Shown: piece by piece, positions 49,611-58,227 of the stretch | Layout: the number at the start of each line of letters is the position of its first letter | How positions within the stretch are numbered: position 1 is the stretch's first letter | Origin: Polaromonas sp. | GTDB taxonomy: Bacteria > Pseudomonadota > Gammaproteobacteria > Burkholderiales > Burkholderiaceae_C | Assembly (NCBI RefSeq): GCF_012927455.1 | Contig: NZ_JABBPE010000008.1 | Span: 62,001 to 126,000 of the forward strand | Reading direction: 5' to 3' | Length of the DNA: 64,000 bases | Notes under the pieces: generated by a model | Told to the model about the DNA's origin: nothing | The model's input: only the letters and a program-made list of their open reading frames with translations | The model's database searches: none | Made by a program: the position numbers and the translations under genes

Positions 49611-50699
49611 ATGCGCCTTAATCCACTTGGCCGCACCGGCCTTTTTGTTTCCGAGCTTTGCCTCGGCACCATGACTTTTGGCGGCGCTGAAGGCATGTGG
49701 CGCCAGATCGGCGCCTTGCAGCAGAGCGAGGCTGAAAAGCTGATCGGCCAAGCGCTGGACGCTGGTATTAACTTCATTGATACGGCAGACGTTTACGCGG
49801 AAGGCGTGTCGGAGCAGATCACCGGCCAGGCGCTGAAAAACCTGAAGATTCCGCGCGAGAACGTGGTGGTGGCGAGCAAGGTGTTTGGCGGCATGGGCGA
49901 TGGCCCGAATGCGCGCGGCCTGTCGCGCAACCACATTCTGGACGGCGTCAAGGCCAGCTTAAAGCGGTTGCAGCTAGACCACATCGACCTATACCAGGTG
50001 CACGGCTTTGACCCCGCCACGCCCATCGAAGAAACCATGCGTGCGCTGGATCAGCTGGTGCGGCACGGCCATGTGCGTTATGTCGGCGTCTCCAACTGGG
50101 CGGCTTGGCAGATCGTTAAGGCGCTGGGCATTGCCGAGCGCCTTGGACTTTCACGCTTTGAGTCGCTGCAGGCCTACTACAGCGTGGCCGGGCGCGACCT
50201 GGAGCGAGAGCTGATCCCGATGCTGCGCAGCGAAGGTCTTGGGCTGATGGTGTGGAGCCCGCTTGCCGGTGGTTTCCTGAGCGGAAAATACCCCAGAGAG
50301 CAGGAAGGCCAGCCGACCATCCCCCAGCAGCCGCAGGCCGAGGGAGGCGGCAGGCGCATGGCCTTTGATTTCCCGCCTGTGGACAAAGAAAAAGCATGGA
50401 CCTGCATCGACGTGATGCGCCCGATTGCGCAGGCACATGAGGTGTCGGTGGCGCGCGTTGCGCTGGCCTGGCTGCTGCACCAGCCACAGGTGAGCAGCGT
50501 CATCGTCGGCGCCAAACGGCCCGAACAGCTTGCCGACAATATTGCGGCGACGGCGCTGGCGCTAAGCCCGGCCGAGCTTCAGCAGATCAACGACGCCAGC
50601 GCCCTTGCGCCGGAATACCCGGGCTGGATGTTCGAGCGGCAAGGCGAATACCGGCGCAAGCAGATGGCCGACGCCAGAAGCGTTGGCCTGCGGGGCTGA
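49611..50699 (+). CDS. Aldo/keto reductase
   Basis: This 362-residue NADPH-dependent reductase has the catalytic Asp and Tyr in DTADVY (about 52-57), Lys in VASKVFG and His in QVHGFDP. The C-terminus has SSVIVGAKRPEQLADNI, the cofactor-binding segment of this subgroup. The start at ATG 49611 (MRLNPLGRTGLFVSELCLG) matches the family; upstream in-frame sequence does not. The substrate is unknown. It stands alone between the lipoprotein remnant and the NRAMP gene. Confidence 0.9.
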   Translation: MRLNPLGRTGLFVSELCLGTMTFGGAEGMWRQIGALQQSEAEKLIGQALDAGINFIDTADVYAEGVSEQITGQALKNLKIPRENVVVASKVFGGMGDGPNARGLSRNHILDGVKASLKRLQLDHIDLYQVHGFDPATPIEETMRALDQLVRHGHVRYVGVSNWAAWQIVKALGIAERLGLSRFESLQAYYSVAGRDLERELIPMLRSEGLGLMVWSPLAGGFLSGKYPREQEGQPTIPQQPQAEGGGRRMAFDFPPVDKEKAWTCIDVMRPIAQAHEVSVARVALAWLLHQPQVSSVIVGAKRPEQLADNIAATALALSPAELQQINDASALAPEYPGWMFERQGEYRRKQMADARSVGLRG

Positions 50700-50733
50700 A
50701 AGGGCTGAATGGCGGGCGGCGCCCCGCGCTTGG

Positions 50734-51996
50734 CTACCAAAATTGCCGCACCAAATCCTGCAGCATCATCAGCACCGCAAACCCCATCACCGCCGCCCCG
50801 CCCCAGCCAAACCAGGTGGTCTTGAGCCCCGAGGTGAAATTTCCCATCACCGACTTCTTGCTGGCCAGCAGCATCAGGCCGACCATGATGGGCGCCGCCA
50901 CGACGCCGTTGATCACAGCGCTCCAGTAGAGCGCTTTCATGGGGTCGATGGGGGTGAAGTCCAGGCCGGTGCCCACCAGGGTGGCAATCACAATGACCGC
51001 GTAAAACTGCTTGGCTTCAAACCACTGGCGCTCCAGTCCCTCGGTCCAGTCAAATGCTTCGGCCACCGCATAGGCGGCCGAGGACGCCAGCACCGGCACT
51101 GCCAGCAGGCCAGTGGCAATGATGCCGCCGGCAAACAGGGCAAAGGCAAATTCCCCGGCCAGCGGGCGCAGCGCCTGCGCCGCCTGCGCTGCCGAGGTGA
51201 CATCGCGAATGCCGGCGGCATACAGCACGACGGCGCCCAGCACCATGACAAAGAACGCAATGCCGTTGGAGAAAAACATGCCGATGTAGGTGTCGCGCTT
51301 GACGCGCCGCAGGTCATGGCGAATTTCTGCTTCGGTGCCGTGCCCCGCGCCCTTCAGACGCAGCTCCTCGACTTCCTGCGAGGCCTGCCAAAAGAAGAGG
51401 TAAGGCGAAATCGTGGTGCCCAGCAGCGCCACAATCATCATCCAGTAGGCCGAGGTCCATTGCAGCTTGGGAATCACCAGATCGTGAAGGACCTGAGCCC
51501 AAGGCACCTTCACCATGAATACCGCCACGACGTAGGCAAACAAAAACAGCGTCAGCCATTTCAGGATGGGTGCCAGCTTGCGGTAGGGCACAAACACCTG
51601 AAGCAACACGGTGATCACGCCAAAAGCCACCGCGTGAAAGTGTTCACCGCCACCCACCACCAGCTGCAGTGCCTCGCCCATGGCGGCAATGTCGGCCGCG
51701 ATGTTGATGGTGTTTGCTATCACCAGCAGCGCCACCATAGTCATGAGAAAAGGGCGCGGCGTGTGTTCGCGCAGGTTGGCGGCCACACCCTTGCCGGTGA
51801 CGCGCCCAATTCTGGCGCTGACCAGCTGGATGGCGATCATGAAAGGCAGCGACAAGAATACCGTCCAGAGCAGCCCGGTGCCGAACTGCGCGCCCGCCTG
51901 GGTGTAGGTGGCAATGCCGGACGGGTCGTCGTCGGCAGCGCCGGTGATGACACCCGGACCAACGTGGCGCAAAAAGGAGGGAATACGTTTTAACAT
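50734..51996 (-). CDS. NRAMP-family divalent metal transporter, non-canonical
   Basis: The 420-residue inner-membrane protein has about 11 helices of the NRAMP fold. The helix-1 metal motif, DPGN in canonical Mn/Fe transporters, is DDPSGIATY here. The helix-6 motif, usually MPHNLYLHS, is replaced by ISPYLFFWQASQ. The missing metal-binding Met suggests a substrate other than Mn2+ or Fe2+, as in the NRMT (magnesium) branch, or altered selectivity. I start at ATG 51996 (MLKRIPSFLRHVGPGVITGA), with AAAGGAGGGA upstream. It is divergent from the oxidase cluster. Confidence 0.88.
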   Translation of the reverse strand: MLKRIPSFLRHVGPGVITGAADDDPSGIATYTQAGAQFGTGLLWTVFLSLPFMIAIQLVSARIGRVTGKGVAANLREHTPRPFLMTMVALLVIANTINIAADIAAMGEALQLVVGGGEHFHAVAFGVITVLLQVFVPYRKLAPILKWLTLFLFAYVVAVFMVKVPWAQVLHDLVIPKLQWTSAYWMMIVALLGTTISPYLFFWQASQEVEELRLKGAGHGTEAEIRHDLRRVKRDTYIGMFFSNGIAFFVMVLGAVVLYAAGIRDVTSAAQAAQALRPLAGEFAFALFAGGIIATGLLAVPVLASSAAYAVAEAFDWTEGLERQWFEAKQFYAVIVIATLVGTGLDFTPIDPMKALYWSAVINGVVAAPIMVGLMLLASKKSVMGNFTSGLKTTWFGWGGAAVMGFAVLMMLQDLVRQFW

Positions 51997-52053
51997 GGCC
52001 GCGAGCCTACCACGGCGTGGTGGCATTTGCGGTTAAATTTACCTAATAAAAAT

Positions 52054-52102
52054 GGCCATAGCCCAATGTTTACGGGCGTTACCAGCTATTAAAAACATAG
52101 CA
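52054..52102 (+). repeat. 49-bp interspersed repeat, intergenic
   Basis: Reads GGCCATAGCCCAATGTT, then TACGGGCGTTACCAGCTAT and TAAAAACATAGCA. It lies in the 436-base gap between the divergent NRAMP and oxidase genes. Apart from this and the short frame at 52344, I see no feature there; no FNR-type TTGAT....ATCAA site was found. Confidence 0.92.
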
Positions 52103-52343
52103 CTTTGGAGCCATTCGTCGGAACTTCGCCAGCTTTGACGCCCCGGCAGCGCATGCGCCGTTGGCTTACACGGGGACAGGCATTTTCGGATTGCCTTCTT
52201 GGCGTTTTTTCCCCATGATAAGCGGCCGCAGTTAGAAGGCAGGATGAGAAATTTTCGCAAGCGTCTAGACACGGCAATACTAGAAGCTTCTGCTGCAGTC
52301 TGCCGCCAAGCCACATTGGCGGGCGGCTTAAATCGGAGCAATC

Positions 52344-52433
52344 ATGACGTTTGAAAAACTTGGTAACTTCAACTCCTGGTGGGCGGCACGGGCCTTTCCA
52401 CGGCATTGCAGAAACCTGGTAGGAGCCTGGTGA
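52344..52433 (+). CDS. 29-aa ORF coupled to oxidase subunit I
   Basis: ATG 52344 has GGAG five bases upstream (CGGAGCAATC) and the frame ends with TGA overlapping the ATG of the oxidase gene (TGATG at 52431-52435). The peptide begins MTFEKLGNFNSWWAARAF, with two Trp and one Cys, and is too short for a membrane subunit. It could be a leader peptide that couples translation to subunit I. Ribosome-binding site and overlap are seen; function is unknown. Confidence 0.45.
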   Translation: MTFEKLGNFNSWWAARAFPRHCRNLVGAW

Positions 52434-54085
52434 TGGACAGCGCCATCTTGAGTTTGCTGGGCGCATTTTTGCTGTCCATCATCGGCTTGTTTGTTTTCAT
52501 CTGGTCGTTGCGCAAGGGCCTGCTGGATGAGAACCCGGCAGCGGCTTCGGTTATTTTCGCGCGCGGCGAGATCGGCCAGGTGGACGATCCGGCGCTTGCG
52601 GGCACTGAGCAGGACTCCATGCAGCGGGCGGTTAAAAAGGGCGGAACCCAACCGCACGCCGCCGACGCATCCGAGCTGCTGGACCGCATCGCGTCGGACC
52701 GGTCCACGGCTTTTCCGGTGTTCATGTTCATCACCTTTGCGTGCCTGTGGCTGGTCGTCGGCTCGCTGGCTGGCTTGATATCGTCAATCAAGCTGCACGA
52801 GCCCGACTGGCTGGTGAGCCAGGCCTGGATGACGTTTGGCCGCATCCGCACGGTGCACCTGACCGCAGTGCTTTACGGCTGGATCACCAATGCCGCGTTG
52901 GGCATGATGCTGTGGCTGCTGCCGCGCCTGCTGCGCACGCCGTTACACGGTGCGATTTGGGCCATGCTGGGCGGCGCGCTGATCAACATGGGCATTGCCG
53001 GCGGCATAGGGGCGGTGGCCACAGGCTGGAGCGATGGCATGGAATACCTGGAGATTCCATGGCAAATCGCCATCTTCATATTTGTCGGCTTTGCGCTGGT
53101 GATCCTGCCGGTGTTGTTCACGCTGGTCAATCGCAAGGTAGCGCACCTGTACGTCAGCGTCTGGTACATGGTGGCGGCGCTGCTGTGGATTGCGTTGCTG
53201 TTTCTGGTTGGCAAGCTGCCGGGCGTGCACACCGGCGTGCAGCAGGCCACCACCAACTGGTGGTACGGGCACAACGTGCTGGGGCTGTGGTTCACACCGG
53301 TCAGCGTTGGGGCGATTTACTACTTTTTGCCGAAAATCATCGGCCGTCCGATACGTTCGTACAACCTGTCGCTGCTGGGTTTTTGGACATTGGCATTTTT
53401 CTATGGCCAGGTGGGCGGCCACCACCTGATTGGCGGGCCAGTGCCGGGCTGGCTGACAACGCTGTCCATCGTGCAAAGCATCATGATGGTGATCCCCGTG
53501 CTGGCGTTCAGCATCAACATGGGGCAGACCATGAAGGGGCGCATGCATCTGGCGCGCTACTCGCCTACGTTGCGCTTCATGATGTTTGGCGGGCTGATGT
53601 ACCTGGCGTCGTCGCTGCAGGGCTCGTTCGAGGCGCTACGCAGCGTTAACCAGGTGGCGCACTTCACGCACTTCACGGTGGCGCACGCGCATCTGGGCGC
53701 CTATGCGTTTGTGACCATGGTGCTGTTTGGTGCGATCTATTTCATGATGCCGCGCGTGCTGAATTGGGAGTGGCCGTATCCGCGGCTGATCACGTTGCAT
53801 TTCTGGCTGGCGGCGATCGGCATCTCGATCTACTTTGTCGGGCTGACGATAGGCGGCTGGCTGCAAGGCCTGGCCATGCTGGACGCGGCCAGGCCCTTCA
53901 TGGAATCGGTGACGCTAACCCTGCCTTACCTGAAGTGGCGCACGCTGGGCGGCTCGCTGATGGTGCTGGGCCACCTTGTTTTTGTCGGGCATTTTCTGGT
54001 GATGGCGCTGCGCTTTGGTCCGACCCGCGCTGGCGCCGCACTGTTCTGGCAGCAGAATGAAATGGAGCTTGTCCGTGGAAAATGA
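52433..54085 (+). CDS. cbb3-like cytochrome oxidase subunit I with CcoS-like N-terminus
   Basis: This 550-residue haem-copper oxidase subunit has the catalytic core of the cbb3 (type C) group. Candidate ligands are H142 (low-spin haem), H280 (in YGHN), H330 and H331 (CuB), and H418 and H420 (in VAHAHLG), with Y324 in the position of the cross-linked tyrosine. Residues 1-55 form one helix followed by a charged segment with LRKGLLDE...GEIGQVDD, similar in layout to CcoS/FixS, a separate maturation protein in ordinary cbb3 systems; the core starts near residue 90. AGGAG lies 7 bases before ATG 52433. It heads a cluster with two cytochromes c and a Sco protein. Confidence 0.9.
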   Translation: MDSAILSLLGAFLLSIIGLFVFIWSLRKGLLDENPAAASVIFARGEIGQVDDPALAGTEQDSMQRAVKKGGTQPHAADASELLDRIASDRSTAFPVFMFITFACLWLVVGSLAGLISSIKLHEPDWLVSQAWMTFGRIRTVHLTAVLYGWITNAALGMMLWLLPRLLRTPLHGAIWAMLGGALINMGIAGGIGAVATGWSDGMEYLEIPWQIAIFIFVGFALVILPVLFTLVNRKVAHLYVSVWYMVAALLWIALLFLVGKLPGVHTGVQQATTNWWYGHNVLGLWFTPVSVGAIYYFLPKIIGRPIRSYNLSLLGFWTLAFFYGQVGGHHLIGGPVPGWLTTLSIVQSIMMVIPVLAFSINMGQTMKGRMHLARYSPTLRFMMFGGLMYLASSLQGSFEALRSVNQVAHFTHFTVAHAHLGAYAFVTMVLFGAIYFMMPRVLNWEWPYPRLITLHFWLAAIGISIYFVGLTIGGWLQGLAMLDAARPFMESVTLTLPYLKWRTLGGSLMVLGHLVFVGHFLVMALRFGPTRAGAALFWQQNEMELVRGK

Positions 54086-54785
54086 AGTCAAGCTGGCTTC
54101 TGGCGCGATGGTGGCGCTGGGCATTGCCACGGCGGCGTTGGTGGTGATGCCCTACCTGCAGGTGCGCGACATCAAGCCGCCGCCTGGCCTGAAGGCCTAC
54201 ACCAGCGCTCAGCTGCGCGGACGCCAGGTTTACATTTCCAACGGCTGCGTCTATTGCCACACCCAGCAGCCGCGTGACCGCAACTTCGGGCCTGACGCGG
54301 CACGCGGCTGGGGCCGTGCCTCGGCGCCCGGCGACTACTTTTACGACAAGCCGCACCTGCTGGGCAGCATGCGCACCGGGCCGGATTTGTTCAACATTGG
54401 CGCGCGCCAGCCGAGCAAGGACTGGCATCTCGGCCACCTGTATCAACCCAGGGCCTATGTGCCGGGTTCCATCATGCCGGCCTTCCCCTTCCTGTTTACA
54501 GTAAAGGATGCGAAGGACGCCGAGGCAGAAGGCGAGCAGCCGCTGACCCTGCCGCCGGCTTACGGCCCGGACTTGGGCCGGGTCGTGGTGCCGACACCCC
54601 AGGCGCTGGATCTGGTCAAGTACCTGCAGGGCCTGAACCACAGCTATCCGCTGCTGCCACCGCTGCCTGTTGCGGCTTCCACTCCGGCTACTGCGCCGGC
54701 TTCCGCTCCGGCTAGTGCGCCGCCTGCTACGCCGGCTTCTGCGCCGGCGGCCACACCTGCCTCCGCGCCCGCTACCAAACCCTGA
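54075..54785 (+). CDS. Monohaem cytochrome c, CcoO-like subunit
   Basis: The 236-residue membrane-anchored cytochrome has one N-terminal helix (about 9-28) and a haem c site C58-V-Y-C61-H62. Methionine 134 in GSIMPAFPFL is the expected sixth haem ligand, as in CcoO/FixO (RTGPDLFNIG is also shared). The C-terminal 40 residues are a Pro/Ala/Ser/Thr repeat, likely a flexible tail. I prefer GTG 54075 with GGAG 8 bases upstream, overlapping subunit I by 11 bases; ATG 54057 is the alternative. Confidence 0.88.
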   Translation: MENEVKLASGAMVALGIATAALVVMPYLQVRDIKPPPGLKAYTSAQLRGRQVYISNGCVYCHTQQPRDRNFGPDAARGWGRASAPGDYFYDKPHLLGSMRTGPDLFNIGARQPSKDWHLGHLYQPRAYVPGSIMPAFPFLFTVKDAKDAEAEGEQPLTLPPAYGPDLGRVVVPTPQALDLVKYLQGLNHSYPLLPPLPVAASTPATAPASAPASAPPATPASAPAATPASAPATKP

Positions 54786-54800
54786 ACGCAAGGTGAACCC

Positions 54801-55409
54801 ATGGTGAACGAGACCCCCGAACAGCGCCGCGCACAAGAGCGCGAGCAGGCGGAGCCGTCCGAGCGCAGTCAGCCGATTCCGCGGCTGTTTCTCATCTTTT
54901 CGGCGGCGCTGGTGCTGTGGGGCGGCGTCTACATTCTTTTTTCGGACTCTTTTGGCAGGTCTGATCTGGGCGACCGGCGCACGCTGACTGATCTGTCGGC
55001 TCCGGCAGCGGGCGCCAAGGCCGCCGCGGCTGATGGCAAGCAGTTGTTCAGCGCCAATTGCGTGAGCTGCCATCAGGCCACCGGCAAAGGTTTGCCGGGC
55101 GTCTTTCCGCCGCTGGACGGCTCTGAATGGGTAACGGGCGATGAGCGAATTCTTGTCAACATCCTGCTGCACGGAATCAGCGGGGAGATATCGGTGATGG
55201 GCGCGAGCTACAAGGGCGCCATGCCGCCCTTCAAGCAGCTCAGTGATGCCGAACTGGCGGCCGTCACCAGCTACATACGCAGCGAATGGACCAACAAGGC
55301 CGGCGCCATTACGTCAGAAATGTTTGTAGCCGAACGCAAGGCCAGCAGCCGCAGCACGCCCTTCAATGGCGGCGCCGAGCTGAAGGCGCTGCCGCCTAAA
55401 TCACCTTAA
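54801..55409 (+). CDS. Membrane-anchored monohaem cytochrome c
   Basis: The 202-residue protein has a charged N-terminus, one membrane helix (about 28-47) and a class I cytochrome c domain with C87-V-S-C90-H91 and a likely Met ligand in KGAMPPFKQLSD. Ordinary cbb3 oxidases have a dihaem CcoP here; this protein has only one haem site. AAGGTGA precedes the ATG. It probably passes electrons to the subunit encoded upstream. Confidence 0.88.
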   Translation: MVNETPEQRRAQEREQAEPSERSQPIPRLFLIFSAALVLWGGVYILFSDSFGRSDLGDRRTLTDLSAPAAGAKAAAADGKQLFSANCVSCHQATGKGLPGVFPPLDGSEWVTGDERILVNILLHGISGEISVMGASYKGAMPPFKQLSDAELAAVTSYIRSEWTNKAGAITSEMFVAERKASSRSTPFNGGAELKALPPKSP

Positions 55410-55462
55410 GAAGGCGCCTTGATCCTCATGCCACGACCAGCCCGGCAGTGCCGCCCCACGCC

Positions 55463-56104
55463 ATGCTTCGCACTGCGCTACTGAGCATCTGCCTGGCGCT
55501 GGCCAGCTATGGCAGCGCGGCCTGGTTGACGCACGATTTTCAGGTCTGGACCGCCGAGGGCGCGCGCCGCCTCGAAGTGGCCCTGTCGCCTGTTGCCACG
55601 CCTTTGGTGCAGGTTGACGGCCCAGGCGTAGCACGCCAGCCGCTGGCGCAATGGCTGGCCGATGGGCAGGCAGTCACCCTGGTTGACTTTGTCTACACGC
55701 GTTGCCTGACGGTATGCCTGGCGCTGGGCAGTGTTTACCAGCAGATGCAGGCCACGCTGCAAGCGGCAAGAAAAACCGATGCCTCTGCCGAGCATGTGCG
55801 CTTGCTGTCCATCAGCTTTGATGGGCAGCACGACAGCCCGCAGCTGCTGCAGGCCTACGCCGCGCGCATGGGCGCCGACACGGACGTGTGGCGTTTTGTG
55901 CGAGTGCCGGACGCGCAGGAAAATCAGCGCCTGCTGGCTGCTTTTCAGGTCGTGGTGGTGCCCGATGGGCGCGGTGATTTCGAGCACAACGCCGCGCTGC
56001 TGGTGCTGGACCAACAAGGCCGGCTGGTGCGCATTTTTGATGTCGCCGAGCAGCAGCTGGCGCTCAACTACGCACGCTATCTGGCGGGCCGCAGCGAGCC
56101 ATGA
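55463..56104 (+). CDS. Sco1/SenC-family copper chaperone
   Basis: The 213-residue thioredoxin-fold protein delivers copper to the CuB (or CuA) site of oxidases. It has an N-terminal signal anchor (about 1-22), the copper motif C81-L-T-V-C85 after VDFVYTR, and a later histidine (about 175, DFEHNAALLV) that fits the third copper ligand. ATG 55463 starts the signal peptide; GTG 55448 would add five residues. The stop overlaps the next gene's ATG (ATGA), which ties it to the cluster. Confidence 0.9.
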   Translation: MLRTALLSICLALASYGSAAWLTHDFQVWTAEGARRLEVALSPVATPLVQVDGPGVARQPLAQWLADGQAVTLVDFVYTRCLTVCLALGSVYQQMQATLQAARKTDASAEHVRLLSISFDGQHDSPQLLQAYAARMGADTDVWRFVRVPDAQENQRLLAAFQVVVVPDGRGDFEHNAALLVLDQQGRLVRIFDVAEQQLALNYARYLAGRSEP

Positions 56105-56754
56105 AAGCCGGGCCATCACTGCCGGCCCGGCTGGGCGCTTTGGCGGCCTTGGCGTTGCTGGCCCTGCTGGCCCTGCCCGTGGCAAGGCAGGCGCTGGAAG
56201 CCAGCATGAGCACGCATATGCTGCTGCAGTACCCCCTGCTGGCGCTGGCCGGTTGCTTGCTTGCCGCCGCCTTGCCGCCGCGCTTGCTCGCGCGCCTGCA
56301 GCGCTGGAATGCCCACGGCATCGCGGGCTTGTTTGCCAGCGCCATGATTCTTTCCATCCTGATGATTCCGCGCGTGCTCGACCTGGCTTTGGTTGATGGA
56401 CGCATCGCCCTGGCCAAAGCGCTGGCACTGGTTTTCTGCGGAGCGGCACTGCGCCTGTCCTGGCGGCCCGCAGGGCTGCTGGTGCAAGGCTTTTATCTGG
56501 GCAATGTGCTGCCGATGATGGCCGTCGTCGGCAACCTGTATGCAAGCTCGCCGGTGCGCGTCTGCAACGCCTACCTGCTGGGTGATCAGGCGCGGCTGGG
56601 GCAGTTGCTGATCTGGCTGTCGGCGGGCATCGCGCTGGCGTGGGGGGCAATGCTGGTGCGTACCTTGATGCAAAGAGAAGCTGTTTTCGCCTTGCCAGAC
56701 TCAACAGCTGCCCGCGCCGTCACTGCAGAATCAGCAGCGCCCGAAAGTCGTTGA
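56101..56754 (+). CDS. Polytopic membrane protein of the oxidase cluster
   Basis: The 217-residue protein has about six hydrophobic helices (about 9-27, 38-56, 76-94, 103-120, 128-148 and 170-190) with short polar loops. It overlaps the Sco gene by four bases, so a role in oxidase assembly, perhaps like CtaG-type membrane chaperones, is likely by context. No copper-binding motif stands out. Its 3' end overlaps the convergent glycerate kinase gene by 35 bases. Confidence 0.75.
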   Translation: MKAGPSLPARLGALAALALLALLALPVARQALEASMSTHMLLQYPLLALAGCLLAAALPPRLLARLQRWNAHGIAGLFASAMILSILMIPRVLDLALVDGRIALAKALALVFCGAALRLSWRPAGLLVQGFYLGNVLPMMAVVGNLYASSPVRVCNAYLLGDQARLGQLLIWLSAGIALAWGAMLVRTLMQREAVFALPDSTAARAVTAESAAPESR

Positions 56755-58051
56755 CATTGGTGTGCGTCGGCCCGGTGATGAGCAGATCGCCCAGGCGCTC
56801 GAAGAAGCCGTAGGCATCGTTGCGGTCCAGGTAGGCATCCAGCTTCATGCCGGATGCCAGCGCGCGCTGCAGCGTGTCGGGCGCCACAAAAGCACCGGCA
56901 TTGTCTTCAACACCGTCTATGCCGTCGGTGTCTGCCGCCAGCGCGTACACGCCGGCCTGCCCCTGCAAGGCCAGCGCCAGACCCATGCAAAACTCACCGG
57001 CACGCCCGCCGCGTCCTTTGGCCGCACCCGGCTGGCGGGGCCTGATGGTGACCGTGGTCTCGCCGCCACTCAAAATCACGCAAGGTTTTTGGAAGGGCTG
57101 GCCCTTTTTCGCCACGGCGCGCGCCAGTGCCGCGTGCACCTTGCCGACTTCGCGCGACTCGCCTTCCATCTCGTCGCTCAGGATGTAGGCGCTCAATCCC
57201 GCGGCCCGGGCCGCCGCGGCAGCCGCTTCCAGGCTTTGCTGCGGTGTGGCAATCAGCTGCACCGCATGGCCGTTGAAGGCCGGGTGGCCGGGCTTGGGGG
57301 TCTCAAACACGCCGCTTTCAAGCTGTGCCCGCACGCCAGCCGGCACGGCTATGGCGTAACGCTTGAGGATGGCCAGCGCGTCGGCGCAGCTGCTGGCGTC
57401 CGGCACCGTCGGGCCGCTGGCAATGACGGACGGGTCGTCGCCCGGTACGTCACTGATGGTCAGCGTGACAACACGCGCGGGCGCGCAGGCCGCAGCCAGC
57501 CGGCCGCCCTTGATGCGCGAAAGGTGCTTGCGCACGCAGTTCATCTCGCCGATGTTGGCGCCGCTGTCAAGTAATGCCTGGTTGATGCCCTGTTTCTCTT
57601 GCAGGCTCAAGCCCTCAACCGGCAAGGTCAGCAGCGCCGAGCCACCACCCGAGATCAGGCACAGCACCAGGTCGTCCTTCGTCAGTCCCTGCGTCAGCGC
57701 CAGGATGCGCTGAGCGGCGGCCAGACCGGCCGCGTCGGGCACCGGATGGGAGGCTTCGACAACCTCGATGCGTTGCGGCAAACCGGCGGGACGTGGAGGA
57801 ATGTGGTGATACCGCGTAACAACCAGGCCGCCTAGCGGCGCGTCAGCTGGCCAATGCGCCTCGACCGCCTGTGCCATCGAGCCGCCGGCCTTGCCAGCGC
57901 CCAGCACGATGGTGCGCCCCTTAGGCGGCTGGGGCAGATACGCGGCGGTGTTGTGCAGCGGCAGGGCGCGCGTGACGGCGGCGTGGTACAGGTATTCGAG
58001 GAACTGGCGCGGCTGGGTGGTGGGATCGGGTGCGGACAGGGGTGCAGTCAT
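56720..58051 (-). CDS. ttuD: Glycerate 2-kinase (MOFRL family, TtuD/GckA)
   Basis: It phosphorylates D-glycerate to 2-phosphoglycerate, feeding glycolysis. The 443-residue protein has the N-terminal domain with VLGAGKAGGSMAQAVE (about 48-63) and LCLISGGGSALL, and the C-terminal MOFRL domain with GGRAGEFCMGLAL and AADTDGIDG. I start at ATG 58051 with AGGAG 7 bases upstream; upstream codons to 58096 are in frame but lack a site. The symbol follows the tartrate-utilisation genes of Agrobacterium; with ttuC nearby it would complete tartrate breakdown, though glyoxylate-derived glycerate is an equal source. Confidence 0.92.
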   Translation of the reverse strand: MTAPLSAPDPTTQPRQFLEYLYHAAVTRALPLHNTAAYLPQPPKGRTIVLGAGKAGGSMAQAVEAHWPADAPLGGLVVTRYHHIPPRPAGLPQRIEVVEASHPVPDAAGLAAAQRILALTQGLTKDDLVLCLISGGGSALLTLPVEGLSLQEKQGINQALLDSGANIGEMNCVRKHLSRIKGGRLAAACAPARVVTLTISDVPGDDPSVIASGPTVPDASSCADALAILKRYAIAVPAGVRAQLESGVFETPKPGHPAFNGHAVQLIATPQQSLEAAAAAARAAGLSAYILSDEMEGESREVGKVHAALARAVAKKGQPFQKPCVILSGGETTVTIRPRQPGAAKGRGGRAGEFCMGLALALQGQAGVYALAADTDGIDGVEDNAGAFVAPDTLQRALASGMKLDAYLDRNDAYGFFERLGDLLITGPTHTNVNDFRALLILQ

Positions 58052-58227
58052 TGCGATATCTCCTGCGCGCATTGTGCCGAAATCCAATGGGTGCATCCAT
58101 TTGCCACTGACCTCCTTTCACAATCGATTCAGTCCTCGAATGAACAAAGTTCAGACCACCGCCGCCCTCCGGCCAAAAATGAACAATCGCTCGATAATCC
58201 CAGCACAACAAACTGAAAGAGACAAGC

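Noticed and set aside
50605..51993. 462-aa plus-strand frame opposite the NRAMP gene
   Set aside because: Antisense shadow; the minus strand has an intact membrane transporter with motifs, and this frame is low-complexity His/Gln/Arg-rich.
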